64,000 nt of DNA from Chrysemys picta bellii (taxonomy: Eukaryota > Chordata > Testudines > Emydidae). The notes beneath the pieces were generated by a model. The model ran no database searches, had not been told where the DNA came from, and saw only the letters and a program-made list of their open reading frames with translations. Shown here piece after piece: positions 12,122 through 25,309 of this stretch. Every line of letters begins with the position of its first letter. Positions within the stretch are counted from its first letter, which is position 1. The stretch spans positions 124,162,943 to 124,226,942 of the forward strand of contig NC_088791.1 in NCBI RefSeq assembly GCF_011386835.1, in the 5' to 3' direction. Made by a program: the position numbers and the translations under genes.

Positions 12122-14700
12122 TGTTAACTATAACATGTCATGTGCTGTACACATAGTAGTTACCCATCATGAAGAAGGTATCTCTTACTTATGGTAAACA
12201 CTGTGATATCTGAGCTGCTATATTGCCCTATATTCTGAGCATATGTACTCTGAACAGGAAATCACTGCTGAGTCTCAGACAACATGGGGGGTAACTGTGG
12301 AGAAGGACTGACTGATGACCACTGTATTTCACCATGTTCGATACCAAATTCTAGTAGCATTTAGCTTTCCTTTCAGGGTCTGTGAAGATGATATGGGATC
12401 TAAATAGAACCTTCCTGAATCAGAGGGTAAGATCTTAAGCTGGTGTAAATCAGTGGAGCTCCATTAAAAATACAGCTTTTCAAATTTATACCAGCAGAGA
12501 ATCTGGATCAGGATTTGTCCAAAGAAGAGAGAGTCCAAAGAAGGAGAACCTCTCCCCTATCCCCCACATGACTTTGGCACTTTTTAGTCCTTTTAGTTGA
12601 AATACTGGCTGTGGGGGTGAGTTTTCATGCGGCCTTTCGAAACCAGGACCTTCAAAACACAATGGAGGTCAAAACTGTTAACTGCAAAAACATTCTAAAA
12701 AGGATAAATAGCGCCATGTCTCTGCTTTCACTGTATTTCTTTCCATGGGCATAACAAGATTGACAAGGCATGTAAAAATTATTTCACTCTATGGAGGGCA
12801 GAGCATTGCTGCATTTCACTTGAAAGTGAACAGTATCCAACCATATCATGTCTGTCCGGTTCATATAAATTGCACCAAGCCTATATCCCCACTATTTTTC
12901 TTTCCACAGCTATAAATAACTCTTGTTATGAGGCATGTGAAAATAACAAATGGTCCTGCTTGTGTGAAAGGGTGAGAGCCCCATTTATCTTTAAACTGAT
13001 TGGTGCCCAACCTCAGTGTGTCCAAGTGGCTGATGTGAATTGCACCCAGGCTCCAAAAAAATGTCTATCCTTTGCGGAATCTTCTATATTCACATAAATC
13101 ATGGAAGGAAAAATAATACCTGGTGGGAATTGATCACTGAATACCCGACATTTAGGAAAATTCCTGCACTTGTTACTCAGTCAAACTTCCCAGTGAAGTT
13201 AATGGAGCTTTGCCTGAATGAGGACTATCAACTGCATTTGATTTCAGTGCGTATCATTTTCAGGTGGTAACAGAGATTACATTCAAGAGGTTTCAGTTCT
13301 CTCTTTTTCTCTTTCCACAGCTTTTTGTTCTGCAGTATCCCAAGGAATGTGAAAATGCAGAAATGGTGCACTCTTCCCAGGGGGTGGGTCTTAAAGTGCC
13401 TTGAAAACTGAAGTGTTTGGAGATTGCTTTGCTCAGACAACCTGCCATTCATTTAAAATATGCAGGCTAAGGTGTGTGATGGGTTTATAATTATTAATAA
13501 TGAAACCCCGAAGGCTCTTTTTTTATTGCAGTAAGTCAGCATCATTAAGAGATCCTTTACTCATCCACGTGATTGACACACCACAAACGCTGAATTATAA
13601 ACATTGAGGAATATGTAGCAAGGTAGAAATGGAAAATACACTATAGATAAAAATCACTAGGGTATTAGAATTTACTAATCAAAGGAATATCAGGTCATAT
13701 TTATTATTTTGTGGAAGGAGGGGCATAGTCAACAGCTTCTGCACTCAAGCTTCTAAATAAGTCCCATTAGCTCCCGAATTGTCCCATTTTTCTCTCTCTC
13801 AATAATTTTTATAAAATTAAGATAAAATAAAATTTTAAAATGTGGTTAATACAAAGGTAGAAAAATCATCTTGAATGATATCATTATATTTTAGGAGAAA
13901 TAAATTTAACTATTAGATTTAGATATGGGCAGAGATCAAAACTCCTGCATCCAAACAACCCAAACCATTGGAAGATTTTGGACCCAGAATAAAATTTTAC
14001 AAGCTGCCCCCTATTTCTGTCTTGGGGAACAAACCAAAACCCGGTTTCTTTGGAACACCCCTGAAGTGGGGAAAAGTAAAGATTCAGACTTTGCAGCTCA
14101 GGCCCATCTCAAACTACATTTTTAAGTTGCGGCTCAAATCCTGCCATTCTTCTGCTACTGCAGAGCCTACACCCTTTCGGACTCCCCTGCCAAAATCAGT
14201 TATGAAGGTTCAAGGGTCTGTATATGTGATCCGAATGCAGGATCAGGGTCTTAATCTTTTGCGAATGGCCCACTGTTTTGGTGAATGAATCCAAGTACAT
14301 TTTTTTAAATGCTGCTTTTTTGTAAACATTTTGTAAAGCTTCATCTATTCTTTATAATCCTTACAAACTAATTGTAGATGAATGGAGTAGGGAGAGGAAA
14401 TACGATTCTGAAATGTAGAGTTGCTTTATGCATAGGATTGTCCTCAATTGTCTTAGGAACTTAAACTGGGAGTCGGGTGGAGGGGACAGTTTTAAAAAAA
14501 GGAACAGAAAACACAAATGTCTTGTGATAAGTTGCATGGCTTCAAATTGACCAGAGGGAACTGCCAGTCATTTGTTGTTTTTCTTTTCATGTTTTTGTGA
14601 AGATGAATGGAGATGACTGGTGCTGTGTGACTAAGATCTGCTCAGCATAATTCATGTAGGTTTGCAAATGTTTGGAAGGACCTGGTTTGGATCAGATTTG

Positions 14701-14743
14701 TGTGTGAGTGTGAGTGAGTGTGTGTGTGTGTGTGTGTGTGTGT
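14701..14743. repeat. (TG)n microsatellite
   Basis: TG tract with two or three GA interruptions at its left end. Confidence 0.95.
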
Positions 14744-15290
14744 TTACACAGCCAAAATTTTGCCTTGCTATATGCAGGAGAATAAATTAAAAAGTACAGG
14801 TTTTTTGGATATCATATAATTTAAAACTTTACATAAGCTGGTTAAAAGGCACTGAAAGGGCAATCAATGTGCAATCACCACTTCTCTCTTAGACAGATAC
14901 CTGACAACAATTTACAAAGCAAGCTTGTATGCTGGAAGTGAGGCTCTTCATTTCAATGGCTGGACAAATATTTGAACTGCATGTGTCTGTCTAACCCTTT
15001 ACAGTTTTAAAATGCTATCACACCCAGAAAACAATGTACTCCAAGACCAAGCTCAAATGGTTACAAAAACTTCACACCCCGTGTTACATTGATTAATGAC
15101 AGATTATCAGGACTAATAAGGCCAATATTAGAATATCCATGACGGGACAAGGGAGGCAGAGGGATAGGAGGGGGGGTGACAGGAGGTACTGATACTCAGT
15201 CGGAGGGGAAGGGAACCAACCAGCTTCAGGCTGGAAAGAAGGGTCGCAGGGGTTCCTACTGGATTGCGGGTCCATTCCAGCCCCTCATAA

Positions 15291-15478
15291 GACTCATAGA
15301 TTTTAAGGTCAGAAGGAACCATCATGATCATCTAGTCTGACCTCTTGCACATTGCAGGCCACAGAACCTCACCCACTCCTGAAATAGACCCCTAACCTTT
15401 GGCTGAGTGATTGAAGTCCTCAAATCACGGTTTAAAGACTTCAAGTTACAGAGAATTCACCATTTACACTAGCTCCCT
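15291..15478 (-). mobile_element. CR1 LINE 3' end
   Basis: Begins gactcatagattttaaggtc and continues gaaggaaccatcatgatcat, ctagtctgacctcttgcaca, acctcacccactcctgaaat. This is the reverse complement of the conserved CR1 3' tail as I know it from sauropsid genomes. It is 5'-truncated, with no reverse transcriptase. Confidence 0.85.
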
Positions 15479-15782
15479 GCTCCTAGGTCCCGCAGCATCT
15501 GCTCCAGCCCCTCTGGGTCCTGCTCTTGCCTCTCCTCCTCCCTGGGCCCTGCGACATCCACTATCTCACCTCTCTCTCACCCCTTCAGCCCGCTGGTATG
15601 CATGAGTTTATATGGAGGTGGAGCCCCCATAATATTTCCATTGCAGAGGTGTTACCTCACACTTTCGCTGCCCCGGTCCTGGATAATTACATCTAATTTG
15701 TCCAGGGAGTGGACTATCTTGCTAATTTTTCCTAACAGTTTCTCTTTTTCCCCATGTCACTGTCGTACCATCTCTCTGTGTC

Positions 15783-16056
15783 AGGCCACGTCTACGCTAT
15801 GGTGGCATAGCTCCGATGCCATAGTTATATGCTGCTGTAATCCCATAGTGTAGATGCAGACTACAGCAATGGAAGGGTTTTCCTATCACTGTAGGGACTC
15901 CCCCTCCCTGAGTGATGGTAGCTAGGTCAACAGAAGCATTCTTCCATTGACCTAGCTGCAGCTGTACCACAGCTATGGCAGTTAGGGATGTGGAGTTTTT
16001 CACACACCTCAGTGCTGTACCTATGTCAACCTAAGTTTTAAGTATTGACCAGACCT
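15783..16056. mobile_element. hAT-like MITE
   Basis: Starts aggccacgtctacgctatgg and ends ttttaagtattgaccagacct, with imperfect inverted ends. Inner inverted segments (ctaggtcaacagaagcattc / ttccattgacctagctgcag) are visible. The target duplication is not clear. Confidence 0.55.
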
Positions 16057-16129
16057 TGCTCTTCTGCCTTTAAAAGTTGCCAATCATTTGAAAATCTTGT
16101 TACTACAATTGCTCTTGCTGATATAGATA

Positions 16130-16530
16130 TTAGTCTTCCATACTTCCCAACATTCAAAGAGGCTAAAACGGGACAGTCCTGCCCTCGTGGGGGGATGAGA
16201 GGCTCGTGTGTGTGTGTGGGACGGTGTTGGGTGCTATCCCTGGTGGTGGTGGGAGGTCCTGGAGGGATAAGGTGGGATGGAGGGAAGCCCCTGGGAGGGG
16301 AGTTCCAGAGTGACCCTAGCCACACTCACCCTGGAGTGGCAGCTCATGTGGCACCTGTTCCACAGGGCTGGCTGGGCTTGGCTCCCCACTCCAGGTGTTG
16401 CGGCCTGGCCCCAGTGCATGGAATTGCAGTGCTGCTCAGGTTTGGCCTGGCTCCCCTGACAGGAAGGAAGGGTTTGTGGGTTAATAAGGAACAATCCTGC
16501 AAAACATGGGACTGTTGGGAGCTCTGGTCT
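16130..16530. repeat. GC-rich repeat block related to 240-370
   Basis: G-rich block containing ggcctggccccagtgcatgg and ctgctcaggtttggcctggc. Its reverse complement matches the segment near 256-300. No coding signal was found. Confidence 0.45.
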
Positions 16531-16566
16531 GCTGATGCGTTCTCTACTGAGTTGCTCCCACTGAGT

Positions 16567-16775
16567 TATGATAATACTTAGCTCTTATATGGCATTTTTC
16601 ACTAGTAGGCCTCCAAGTGCTTTAGAAAGGAGGCCAATAGTATTATCCCATTTTACAGATTGGGAAACTGAGGCACAGAGAACTGATGTGACTTGCTCAA
16701 GGTCACCCAGCAGACTAGGGAATAGAACCCAGGGCTCCAAACCCATGCACTATCCACTAGGCTACACTGCTTACG
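16567..16775 (-). repeat. MIR SINE
   Basis: Well-preserved reverse MIR: ttatcccattttacagattg, ggaaactgaggcacagagaa, cttgctcaaggtcacccagc, then tccactaggctacactgc. Confidence 0.85.
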
Positions 16776-17202
16776 CAGTACTTCTGTCACTGGGGCAGAA
16801 GGCACAGCTGTGCACTGCACACTTATGTAGAATATACACCAATAAATAAACATGCATGCAAAATATGACCAGAGTGGCCAATATTCACGGTATTAATACT
16901 ATATGGCAAATAATAGAACTATATTTAATATATGTATCATCTGACAATATATCTGAAATATATTTAACACGTAGGAATTAATGTAAACATATCAACAGCA
17001 CTGTTCATATTCCATGGGCTATTTTAAATATCAGGAAAATTGGCTAGTTCTGTAATATTTCAAATAGTGTATATCCAGTACATTTTATTAGCTCTATAGG
17101 GCCAATTTCTGTCCTCAGCCCCAGTGTTGCAACCCCATTGGCTTCGATGGAGTTGCAATGGAATCTAAGTCTGAATTTAGGCCATGCTATTCCTGAAAAA
17201 CG

Positions 17203-17360
17203 TCAGGACGGTTGTGGTCTAGTGGATTGTACGGAGTCAGGAGTTATAGTGCCAGTTTTGCTACTGACTTCTACTAAGAATTTGGGTAAGTCACTCAACA
17301 TCTCGCTACCTGAATTACCCCATATGTAAAATGGAATAATAATACTTGCCTCTTTAAGCT
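17203..17360 (+). repeat. MIR SINE
   Basis: Forward MIR: ggttgtggtctagtggattg, ttgggtaagtcactcaacat, tgtaaaatggaataataata. Confidence 0.8.
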
Positions 17361-17904
17361 CAAGAGAGAAACAGTGGTATATAAGCAAAAAATATTGTAT
17401 TTTTCCATATGGGTTTCATATGAATTTTACTGATATAATAACCAATGTTTTCCTCTTTCCCACCTCAGTCTTTATGCAATCTCATTACAAGGAACAATCC
17501 TTTAGCAAAACGGATTTTTTCCCCTTATTTATCAAAGAATATTACTTTTGAGTCCTACTCATTTTAAAGTTGATATTGCACAGTTTAATTTGGATGCAAT
17601 TTTCTTCACTTCCTATCCCAAAGTACTAGTTGTTTAGGGCAATTGCATGCTGTTCAGCAGCTGCTGTGTTTTACCTTGAGGTGGCTGCATTTTGGAGGTT
17701 GGTTAGGTTCTCTGCGATCATATTCTGCCTTCAGATACATGCATGCAGGTTCCATTGCTGCACATGTGAGTGTAAATTCAGAATATAGCTCATGGCCTGT
17801 AAATTGCTTTACATCTCTCAGGAGGAAATAATACCTGAATGCTTATATAGTGCCTCCCACATCTGATGATAACAAAGGTCAGCATGCTACAAATTTCAAT
17901 GCAT

Positions 17905-18030
17905 TAAAACTTCATAACATTCCTGTGAGTTGGGTAAGTATTGTTATGGTAATTTTTTTATAGATGGGAAAACCAAGATGGGAAGGAGATGATGAGTGAC
18001 TTGCCTAGCATCACACATGAAGTAAAAAAC
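17905..18030 (-). repeat. MIR SINE fragment
   Basis: Reverse MIR: cattcctgtgagttgggtaa, tatagatgggaaaaccaaga, gagtgacttgcctagcatca. Confidence 0.65.
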
Positions 18031-19084
18031 AGCCAGAAAAAGAAATAATCAAGCACATAACCCATCTTCCTTGATTCCCTTCCTTTAACCACATCACCAT
18101 CTTTTCCCTCCCAAGGAGCTAATTAAGTATAATATATGATAATCATTAGCCACCAAGTAGCAACTTAAAAAGTTTTCCATTTATTTAGTTTTGTGGGTTT
18201 GGTTGTTCAGTAAGGCATTTCCTTAATTATCAAAATTAAAACTAGATCGGTCAGACAAGGATGGACTGAATAAAAGTTAAATCCCTCTTTCCTTGAAAAC
18301 ATGGTGCCCACAAAGCACAGAGCTTTGTGCAAATGTTCTCAGAGCATGGAAAGGTTGAGGCAGGTTTCAACAAATTTCTCTCATGTCACTTTCTCCCTTT
18401 TCTTCTGAAAATCTTTGCAATTTCCAGAAGAAACCTGTCTTCAAATACAGATGGTAATCTGTCACACATGGATTTAAGTGTCAGCTTTTTACCTTCAGGA
18501 CATATCCACTCTGACATTATCCACCAATCAATCAATAAAAAAGCCTGCCAGGCTGCCAAGAGATCAATCACCTTGTAAAACAAACATTATGTCCTATTAT
18601 TTTCTTATTACAGTTAATTCGATGTATAGAGCACAAAAAGCATCGGAAGTGGAAAACTTAAGAGACATTGTCAACATAGTTTAGGCCCTGAATTCTAATT
18701 TTTTGAAGGGAGGGATTTACTAAACCTAATATGAAAAGACAGGATTTTCATTATAAAATTTCATTGAAAACAGTTAATTTTTTTAATAACTTAAAAACAT
18801 GTCAGTGCAGTGTTGTCAACTCAAACAGCAGCACTGTTTTTGAGACCGGACAACCACAAAGTGAAATGGACTGGAAAGAGAGTGAAATTAACCTAGAGAG
18901 GCTTACAGTGGTGTTAGGATGGGTACATTAAGGACTGGGAGGTGCTCTGATGGAATAGTAAGTAGACAGGCAGACTTGTATGGCAATATTAAAAACATGG
19001 GGCTAATATTGCTAAGCTTACTATTTACTTTTCTGAGGTACTCCTGTGGCCCCCAATACCACATTATCTCAGTACTCCAGTCTT

Positions 19085-19225
19085 TAATATATTTGCATTT
19101 CACAGATGGGGAACAGAAGCAGAGAGAAACTAAGTGACTTGTCTGAGGTCACACAGGCAGTCTGTAGCAGAGGAGGGAATTGAACCTGGTTCTAAATTAG
19201 TGTCCTAACCATTGGTCCATCCTTT
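19085..19225 (-). repeat. MIR SINE
   Basis: Reverse MIR: cacagatggggaacagaagc, aagtgacttgtctgaggtca, ggaattgaacctggttctaa, tgtcctaaccattggtcc. Confidence 0.8.
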
Positions 19226-20027
19226 CTCTCATCTCTAGTAAGTGGGATTGCTCATGGTTTGTACGAAGCACCATGCATGCTTATTGGATCAGACCCTCAG
19301 TTTTTACTAAGGGCAAACTTGAGCAAAACTCTCACTCAAGTCCATGAGAGTTTTGCCTGGGTCAGAGCTTAGTGAAAACAAATGGCAGATTTTGCAATTT
19401 GCTGCCCCTGCATGGGTCCCAGTGAAATTAATGGACCTCTGTCCAGGCGCACCACAGAGCCTGCATGCAGTGAATTGCAGAACTGAGGTCTGAGTAAGCA
19501 CCTCAGGGTTTAGCCCATTATTTTTTACCTTGACAGAGTCCCTTTAATTTGGGCTATTTTCACTTTTTCTTGAACTGCGATCTGCTGAAGGGTGTATATT
19601 TATTTTGAACAAATGTAGTTACAGAGCTCTGTCTGGAAACGGTGCTATGATTTCTGTTTGGTTTCGTTACATAAGTTTAAAACTAAAACTGAAGGTTTTC
19701 TGAAAAATAAAAAAGACTTCGCACTATACTGCAGTTCTAAGGCCAACATCTGCACTGACCTGCCACCCCCACACCCCAGCAATCCCACTGAAATCATGCT
19801 GGCTGCAACATCCCCTTTACTATGATCATACCGACAATTGGGGCTGCAGTTTGTTTCCTGGCTACTCCTAGTGAAGAGGAACAGTACAAAGCAGAAAACA
19901 ACTCTACACCAGTTCAAATCACTCAGAGATGATAATGAATCACAGTAAATCAATCAATCAATCAATAAATGGATCAAGAAACAATTTCCCCCAAAGCCCT
20001 TTCATAGCTCTTAGTTTAGCCTTCCAG

Positions 20028-20080
20028 GTCCCAATCCTGTTTCTACTGAAGCCAGCTACTTCAGTGGGAACAGGATCCAG
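20028..20080. repeat. Short palindromic repeat
   Basis: cccaatcctgtttctactga inverted against ttcagtgggaacaggatcca. Confidence 0.5.
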
Positions 20081-20504
20081 CCACATATAAAAAGTAGCTG
20101 TTTTTATGGCAATAAAATAGAAGAATAAAAAAATTACTTTTCAGTCTTGAATATCATTGACTATGAATAGCTTGCTGCCTTAACCAAACCCCAAACTGCA
20201 GAATGTGTGGCATATCTTTACATAATATATTGTGGTTGTTGACCCTCAGGGCATTTTATATCGTTGGAGGAATGTGAAGTCTTTTTAACAACTAAAAGGC
20301 AAAATATGACCCTCTCAAGCAATAATTTAAAGGATCTAGTATTTTCAAATGAGACGAACGCAAAGACAAATAACAACCGCAAGCTTCCTTGGAAGAGGAA
20401 TATTGCCAGTTCATGACAACCGAAAATGTAATACAAATACTTACTGTGTGATATGACTGAATAGTTGAAAGTTACAAGTTAGATGACATTTGACCTGAAT
20501 GTTC

Positions 20505-23500
20505 CATTGTTTATTGGAAGGTAATTTGGCACACTACATTTGTCTTTTATAGAAGACTTTGTACCAGACAAATGGATGGAACATCTTCAATTAAAAAATA
20601 AAGGTCTGACTATCAAAAACCAAGGGAAGGAGCAGTAGAATCCGCACAAGTGTTCAGAAACTAGATCAGTTGACAGGGTCAGTGTTAAGCTTTTGGGGTC
20701 CCCAGTGAGTTTATGCTCCCAGGTAGTCCATTAGAGATTTTGCCAATGTCAGCACTGTCAACAAACTACTTCTCAACTCCGCCCGTCCTTGCCCCTCCCA
20801 TCCACTCTGCTCTCAAGTTCTGCACTTTGCCTACCTTTTCAGCTAACCAACATTTCCCTTTGTTTTCTGAATCCTGCCAGTTTATCACGTCATCTCTGCT
20901 TGTTGAGCTTCCCACTTATGAGAAACATCCACTTCAGCAGCAGCTGAAAACAGTGTCACCCACAATTTCATCTCCCTCTTAGAAAGTTTGGGCCAAATTC
21001 TGCTCTTGGTTACCCCAATGCCACACCACTGTCAGCAGAATTCGGCCCAGTCTGTTCCTGTCCAAATGCATGTCCAAATCCCTTGATCTGATAATTAGGA
21101 TATCCCCCTGCAATTTAGCCACTTAGTTGCCTGCTCAGATTCAAGGGTTATTCCCTATAAATTTAATCTCCGCCTCAGTAACCCAACACCTTGTTCATAT
21201 TTCTCCTTTTGCTAATATTAACTTGAACATTTTTTACGTTCTGACTTCTGTGGACTACTTTTTATCCCACCCTCTCTTCCACTTTCTACTACCGTATAAC
21301 TCCATCCTTCCCACATCTCACATCCAACTTGCCCATTTAGAAACATTCTCAGTTTTTCTGTCCCTCTAGAACCCTCACTACAATGGATGAACTTGTGCTC
21401 TCAGAGCAAAAGACAAAATGATGGTGCACCAAAATCTTGTCTATCATACAGTCTGTAAATGGTATGTAGCCATCTGTAATGCTTCCCTTCTATCTGCAAA
21501 AACAGGTATTGATTATTTTGTAATCTACAAAAGCACTGGTAATCAGTGTTCATTCTTTCAACTCTATCAGATTCTTTCAACCGATTCCTTTTCTGTTCTT
21601 CCCATCACTCACTGCAGAGAGTTTGCCACATTGGTCTATGCCAAAAATGCATCCACGTATGATGGCATCATGGCAGTCAAGAACATTGCATTTACTACCA
21701 TTGACTCTCCTCAAATCCCCAAATTTCCAACATCTTTGTCTCACCATATCTGACCTTACTAACATTATCTGTTCCTCAAAGAAAATCAAACAAACCTCCT
21801 TGCGCCCTTACCATCTCACCTCACCATGTCTCAAACTCTTTTGTCAGTCTGCCTCTATCAGACTATACAGTGTGGTCATCACACCACTCCCCCATCAGCA
21901 ACTACCCCAACACATTCAATTTCCCTTTCTCCTCAAAATACTAGAGAAAAATATTCTCTTCTTCTCTCCCAACCACAGCATCCTTGATTCGTTCTGATTG
22001 GTCTTCCAGCCTCACAGGTGTCTTCAGGGTGGTTAGTGACTCCCAGGTGATCTTAGCTCCTCTCATAACCTTATCCACAACCTCCATCCAGCATTTGACA
22101 CTACTGACCCCACCAGTCTCCTCAGTTGTCCTGCAGATGTCACTAGCTCTCTCCTCACTTGGTTATAGTCCTAATCGCTTTTTGCCTCTAGAGGTCACTA
22201 TGCCTTGGATGGTAAGGCCCAGACTGTCAAGCACAGAAGCCTAAAGTTAGATTTCTAATCCATATTTAACTCCTAGGTAAGTGACCTGATTTTCTAGATC
22301 TACTTTTGAAAATTTTGGCCTCAACCAGTTGGCCCCCAACACTTTGCTCTGGTCTCAGCTCTGTACAGTCTCTAGATACCTCTTCCCACTTGGGCAACTA
22401 ACAACGTGAACTTAACTACCACTTTTATGCCAGAGTGACTCAATTTCTCATCTCCTTCACATCCTTAACTAACCCTGCCCTTCCCTTTGTCTCATACATG
22501 TAGTCTGGCTCTGTACCAAGATAAATACTTGGCAACTAAAATAACTTCAGCTGTATCTCCAGCTTATCAACAGCCTCCTTCGACTCTGACCTTCCTTTCA
22601 GATCCACAGACTTGGAGTACCCTTTGAAAGCAAGTGTTCCTTTGCATCTCGCATTACTACACTCAAAACCCACACGTTAATATCTCAACACACCGCTGAA
22701 TCCCTCATATAAGCATTTGTCACATAGCACCTTGAGTATTACAAGTCTCTCTTCTATGTCTTGAAAAAAAATCACCTAACTTCTGTTTCCAGAACCTTAT
22801 ATCTACACTGAATCACCCCAAAACACTTTCATTCTCACCCTAAAAGACGCTTGTTTCCAATTCAGAGTTGTTCTCCTCATTCTCAAAGTCCTTCATGGCT
22901 ACACCCAACCTATTTCCATTGTCTTAGTCTTATTTTAGCCTTTTGCTGCCATTGCTTGCCAGTTCTGATCACCAAGAACTCCTCTATTCTCCTCTGTCCT
23001 ATGTTGGGGGCGGATCCTTGGTGGCAGCCGTAGAATCTATCCAGAGAGTTTGCCAACTTCCTTCATCTTTCCTACTCAACTTAAAAATGCAACTCAATCT
23101 CTACATCATCTTTTCTGCTTTTGACTACAAAGATGTCACCTGATTCCTCAAAGTGGCATGCTGCTCTCCAACTCCTTTAGTTACTTAACAGAACTGAAAA
23201 TGGGCAGGAATGATCTTCCATTGCATAACAGGTTTCTAAGGAAAGCATTTTGCTAAAATTTAATAGTCCAGCCATTATTAAATATATTGGCTGCCAATCC
23301 TGATAGTTTATATGATACTGTAAGTATGCTTTCTTTTTCTCCTTCTATAAGTGCTGGGCTAGTCATTCAAGTAGGCACCTTTTCATTACTGTCCCTTTTC
23401 AAATCAGTCTCTTGTTAATTCATTTATTCAAACTCTAGTTTCTTTATGTTTCTGCACTCTGGATCTTCTTGAAGAATGAATTAGTGCTCTTCTAATGTGA

Positions 23501-24980
23501 ATTTATAAAGCAAAGCCATTCCTCTTTACATCCTCTATTCCATTGCCTACAGTTCATGAGTGTAAAACTGAATTTAAGATGGTGTTTTGCCATTAAAAGG
23601 AAAGATGGTTTTGAGCCACAAAGTTTATATCCGGATTTCAAGCCCTCTCCACTCCCCCAAAATAGAAAGTTGTTCAAATCTGGGTTTTGGTTCAGCCACA
23701 AAATAGCTGTTACAAGATGAAACCAGGCTCTTTAATACAGTTCCTTGTCAAACATGGACAGGTCCAAAGTCTTTATGGTTATGATTCTTGAATATAATAG
23801 TATAGATGTCAGTTGCCCCTCTTGTGAATTTTACAATGGGTTTTTTTTGCTAGTGTTTATATATATATTTTACTATTCCATTTGCTTTATTTATTAATTT
23901 CTTTTGTATTTTTAAAACTTAGAAATGCAGTGGAACTAAATGAAGTAAATTCGAGTGCTCTTTAAATTTGATCTCTTTCTCATTATCTTTAGGCACACAA
24001 ACACACAGGGCTAGATTGTAGTTTGCACACAGCCTTGTGTAGGAGGTGTGATGGAATTGGAGCTGCTCTGTAATAATTTATGAAGACCTTAAGTTGACCT
24101 GGCTATTAGGACATCTACCGTATGAAAATATTGGTTTAGTTTAATGGGGAAGTGGGGACTGTAAGGAAAACAACAACCCCCAAGTGTTTACCAAAGAGTG
24201 GCTTATCTTGAGTCGTTAAGAGACAATGTCCAAACTCTTATGTTTGAAGATTCTACCTCCTGAATCTAGCCATTTGTCCACAGAGGAGTGTAATAGGAAC
24301 GTGACAGGTTCTTACAAGCTTTCGTAACTATGACACAAGACACGTACCACTTGCTCTACCTATATTACCGACCTCTTTCCCCTTTTGTATCATCCTGAGT
24401 GTTTCTTTCCTGGTCATCTCATTTCAGTTTCTTATTTTATTTACTGCTTATGTTCTTTTCTTCCTGTGTGATATTTTGCTCTTTTATCTCCACCTACCAA
24501 CATTATCCCTTTTACGTATCTCTCTTTACAGATTGCATTAACTTCTCTCTGCCTTCCACTTTATTCCAGATCAATGTGCTTGGCTAATATAGTGATGAGC
24601 CGGAAATAAGACTAAACAGAACAGAATAGAAAACTCTTCAGTGCCATTCCCTGCCTACTTCCCCACTTTATCTCATTTCAAAAGAATTCTTTGAAAATCA
24701 ATGTGAAAGGCGCCTGGCTGCTCTTTCTGGAGAGTGAGGTGTCTTATTTATCCATACATCAGGTACATCAAAAACATAAATTCCACCCTGCCCAACCCCT
24801 AGATCAGAGGATAGTTCCTTTCCATGTCTAATCAGTCTTGACTTCTCGATCAAGGCTGCCAAGAAGGGTGTAAAAGTGGTTACCACTATAGATGACAGGT
24901 TTGTGATACAGACACTTGTTTGCTAGTAACTGGACTACTATCAGTTCATTTCACAGTGATCACCAAACAGCCATCAGGAA
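20505..24980. other. Intron interior, no gene seen
   Basis: CT-rich stretches give several frames of 60-124 codons between about 20.7 and 23.1 kb. They lack recognisable domains, run in overlapping frames and have no supporting splice pattern. I see no gene. The CT-rich wording could be an eroded LINE or other repeat, but I cannot show it. Confidence 0.4.
20992..21050. repeat. Short palindromic MITE
   Basis: gggccaaattctgctcttgg to ctgtcagcagaattcggcc; same family as 2547-2641. Confidence 0.65.
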
Positions 24981-24984
24981 TGAC

Positions 24985-25105
24985 TTAGGCCCTGATCCTG
25001 CAACAGTTACAGACTTGACGCTTGTGAGTAGTCCTAAAGATGTCAATGGAACTACGCATGTGAGTAAGTTTAGCAAATGAAAAAATGTTTGCAGAATTGA
25101 GGCTT
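24985..25105. repeat. Palindromic MITE (gatcctgcaa type)
   Basis: ggccctgatcctgcaacagt, tgtgagtagtcc, caatggaactacgcatgtga, then tttgcagaattgaggc. The ends are inverted. Relatives lie at 34333-34432, 37285-37324 and 57176-57245. Confidence 0.6.
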
Positions 25106-25309
25106 TGAAGGTGAATGCCAAGATTTACAAAAGCGACTAGGGAGTCTGAGTGCTTGAATTTTTGGGTGCTCAGTTTGAGATTCTTCAAAACGCTCCTGAT
25201 TTTCAGACGGTGCTGAGAACCTGCCTTATGGAAAGCCTTTAAACTGTCTCAAGTTGGGCGCCCAAAAACAGAGGCACGACAAAGCATCAGTGACTTTTGA
25301 AAACCTTGG

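Noticed and set aside
16045..16581. 178-codon plus-strand frame
   Set aside because: Runs across the end of a hAT-like MITE into a G-rich repeat block; no domain seen.
20713..23143. Several frames of 60-124 codons in CT-rich sequence
   Set aside because: No recognisable domain, overlapping frames, no convincing splice sites. Possibly an eroded repeat.
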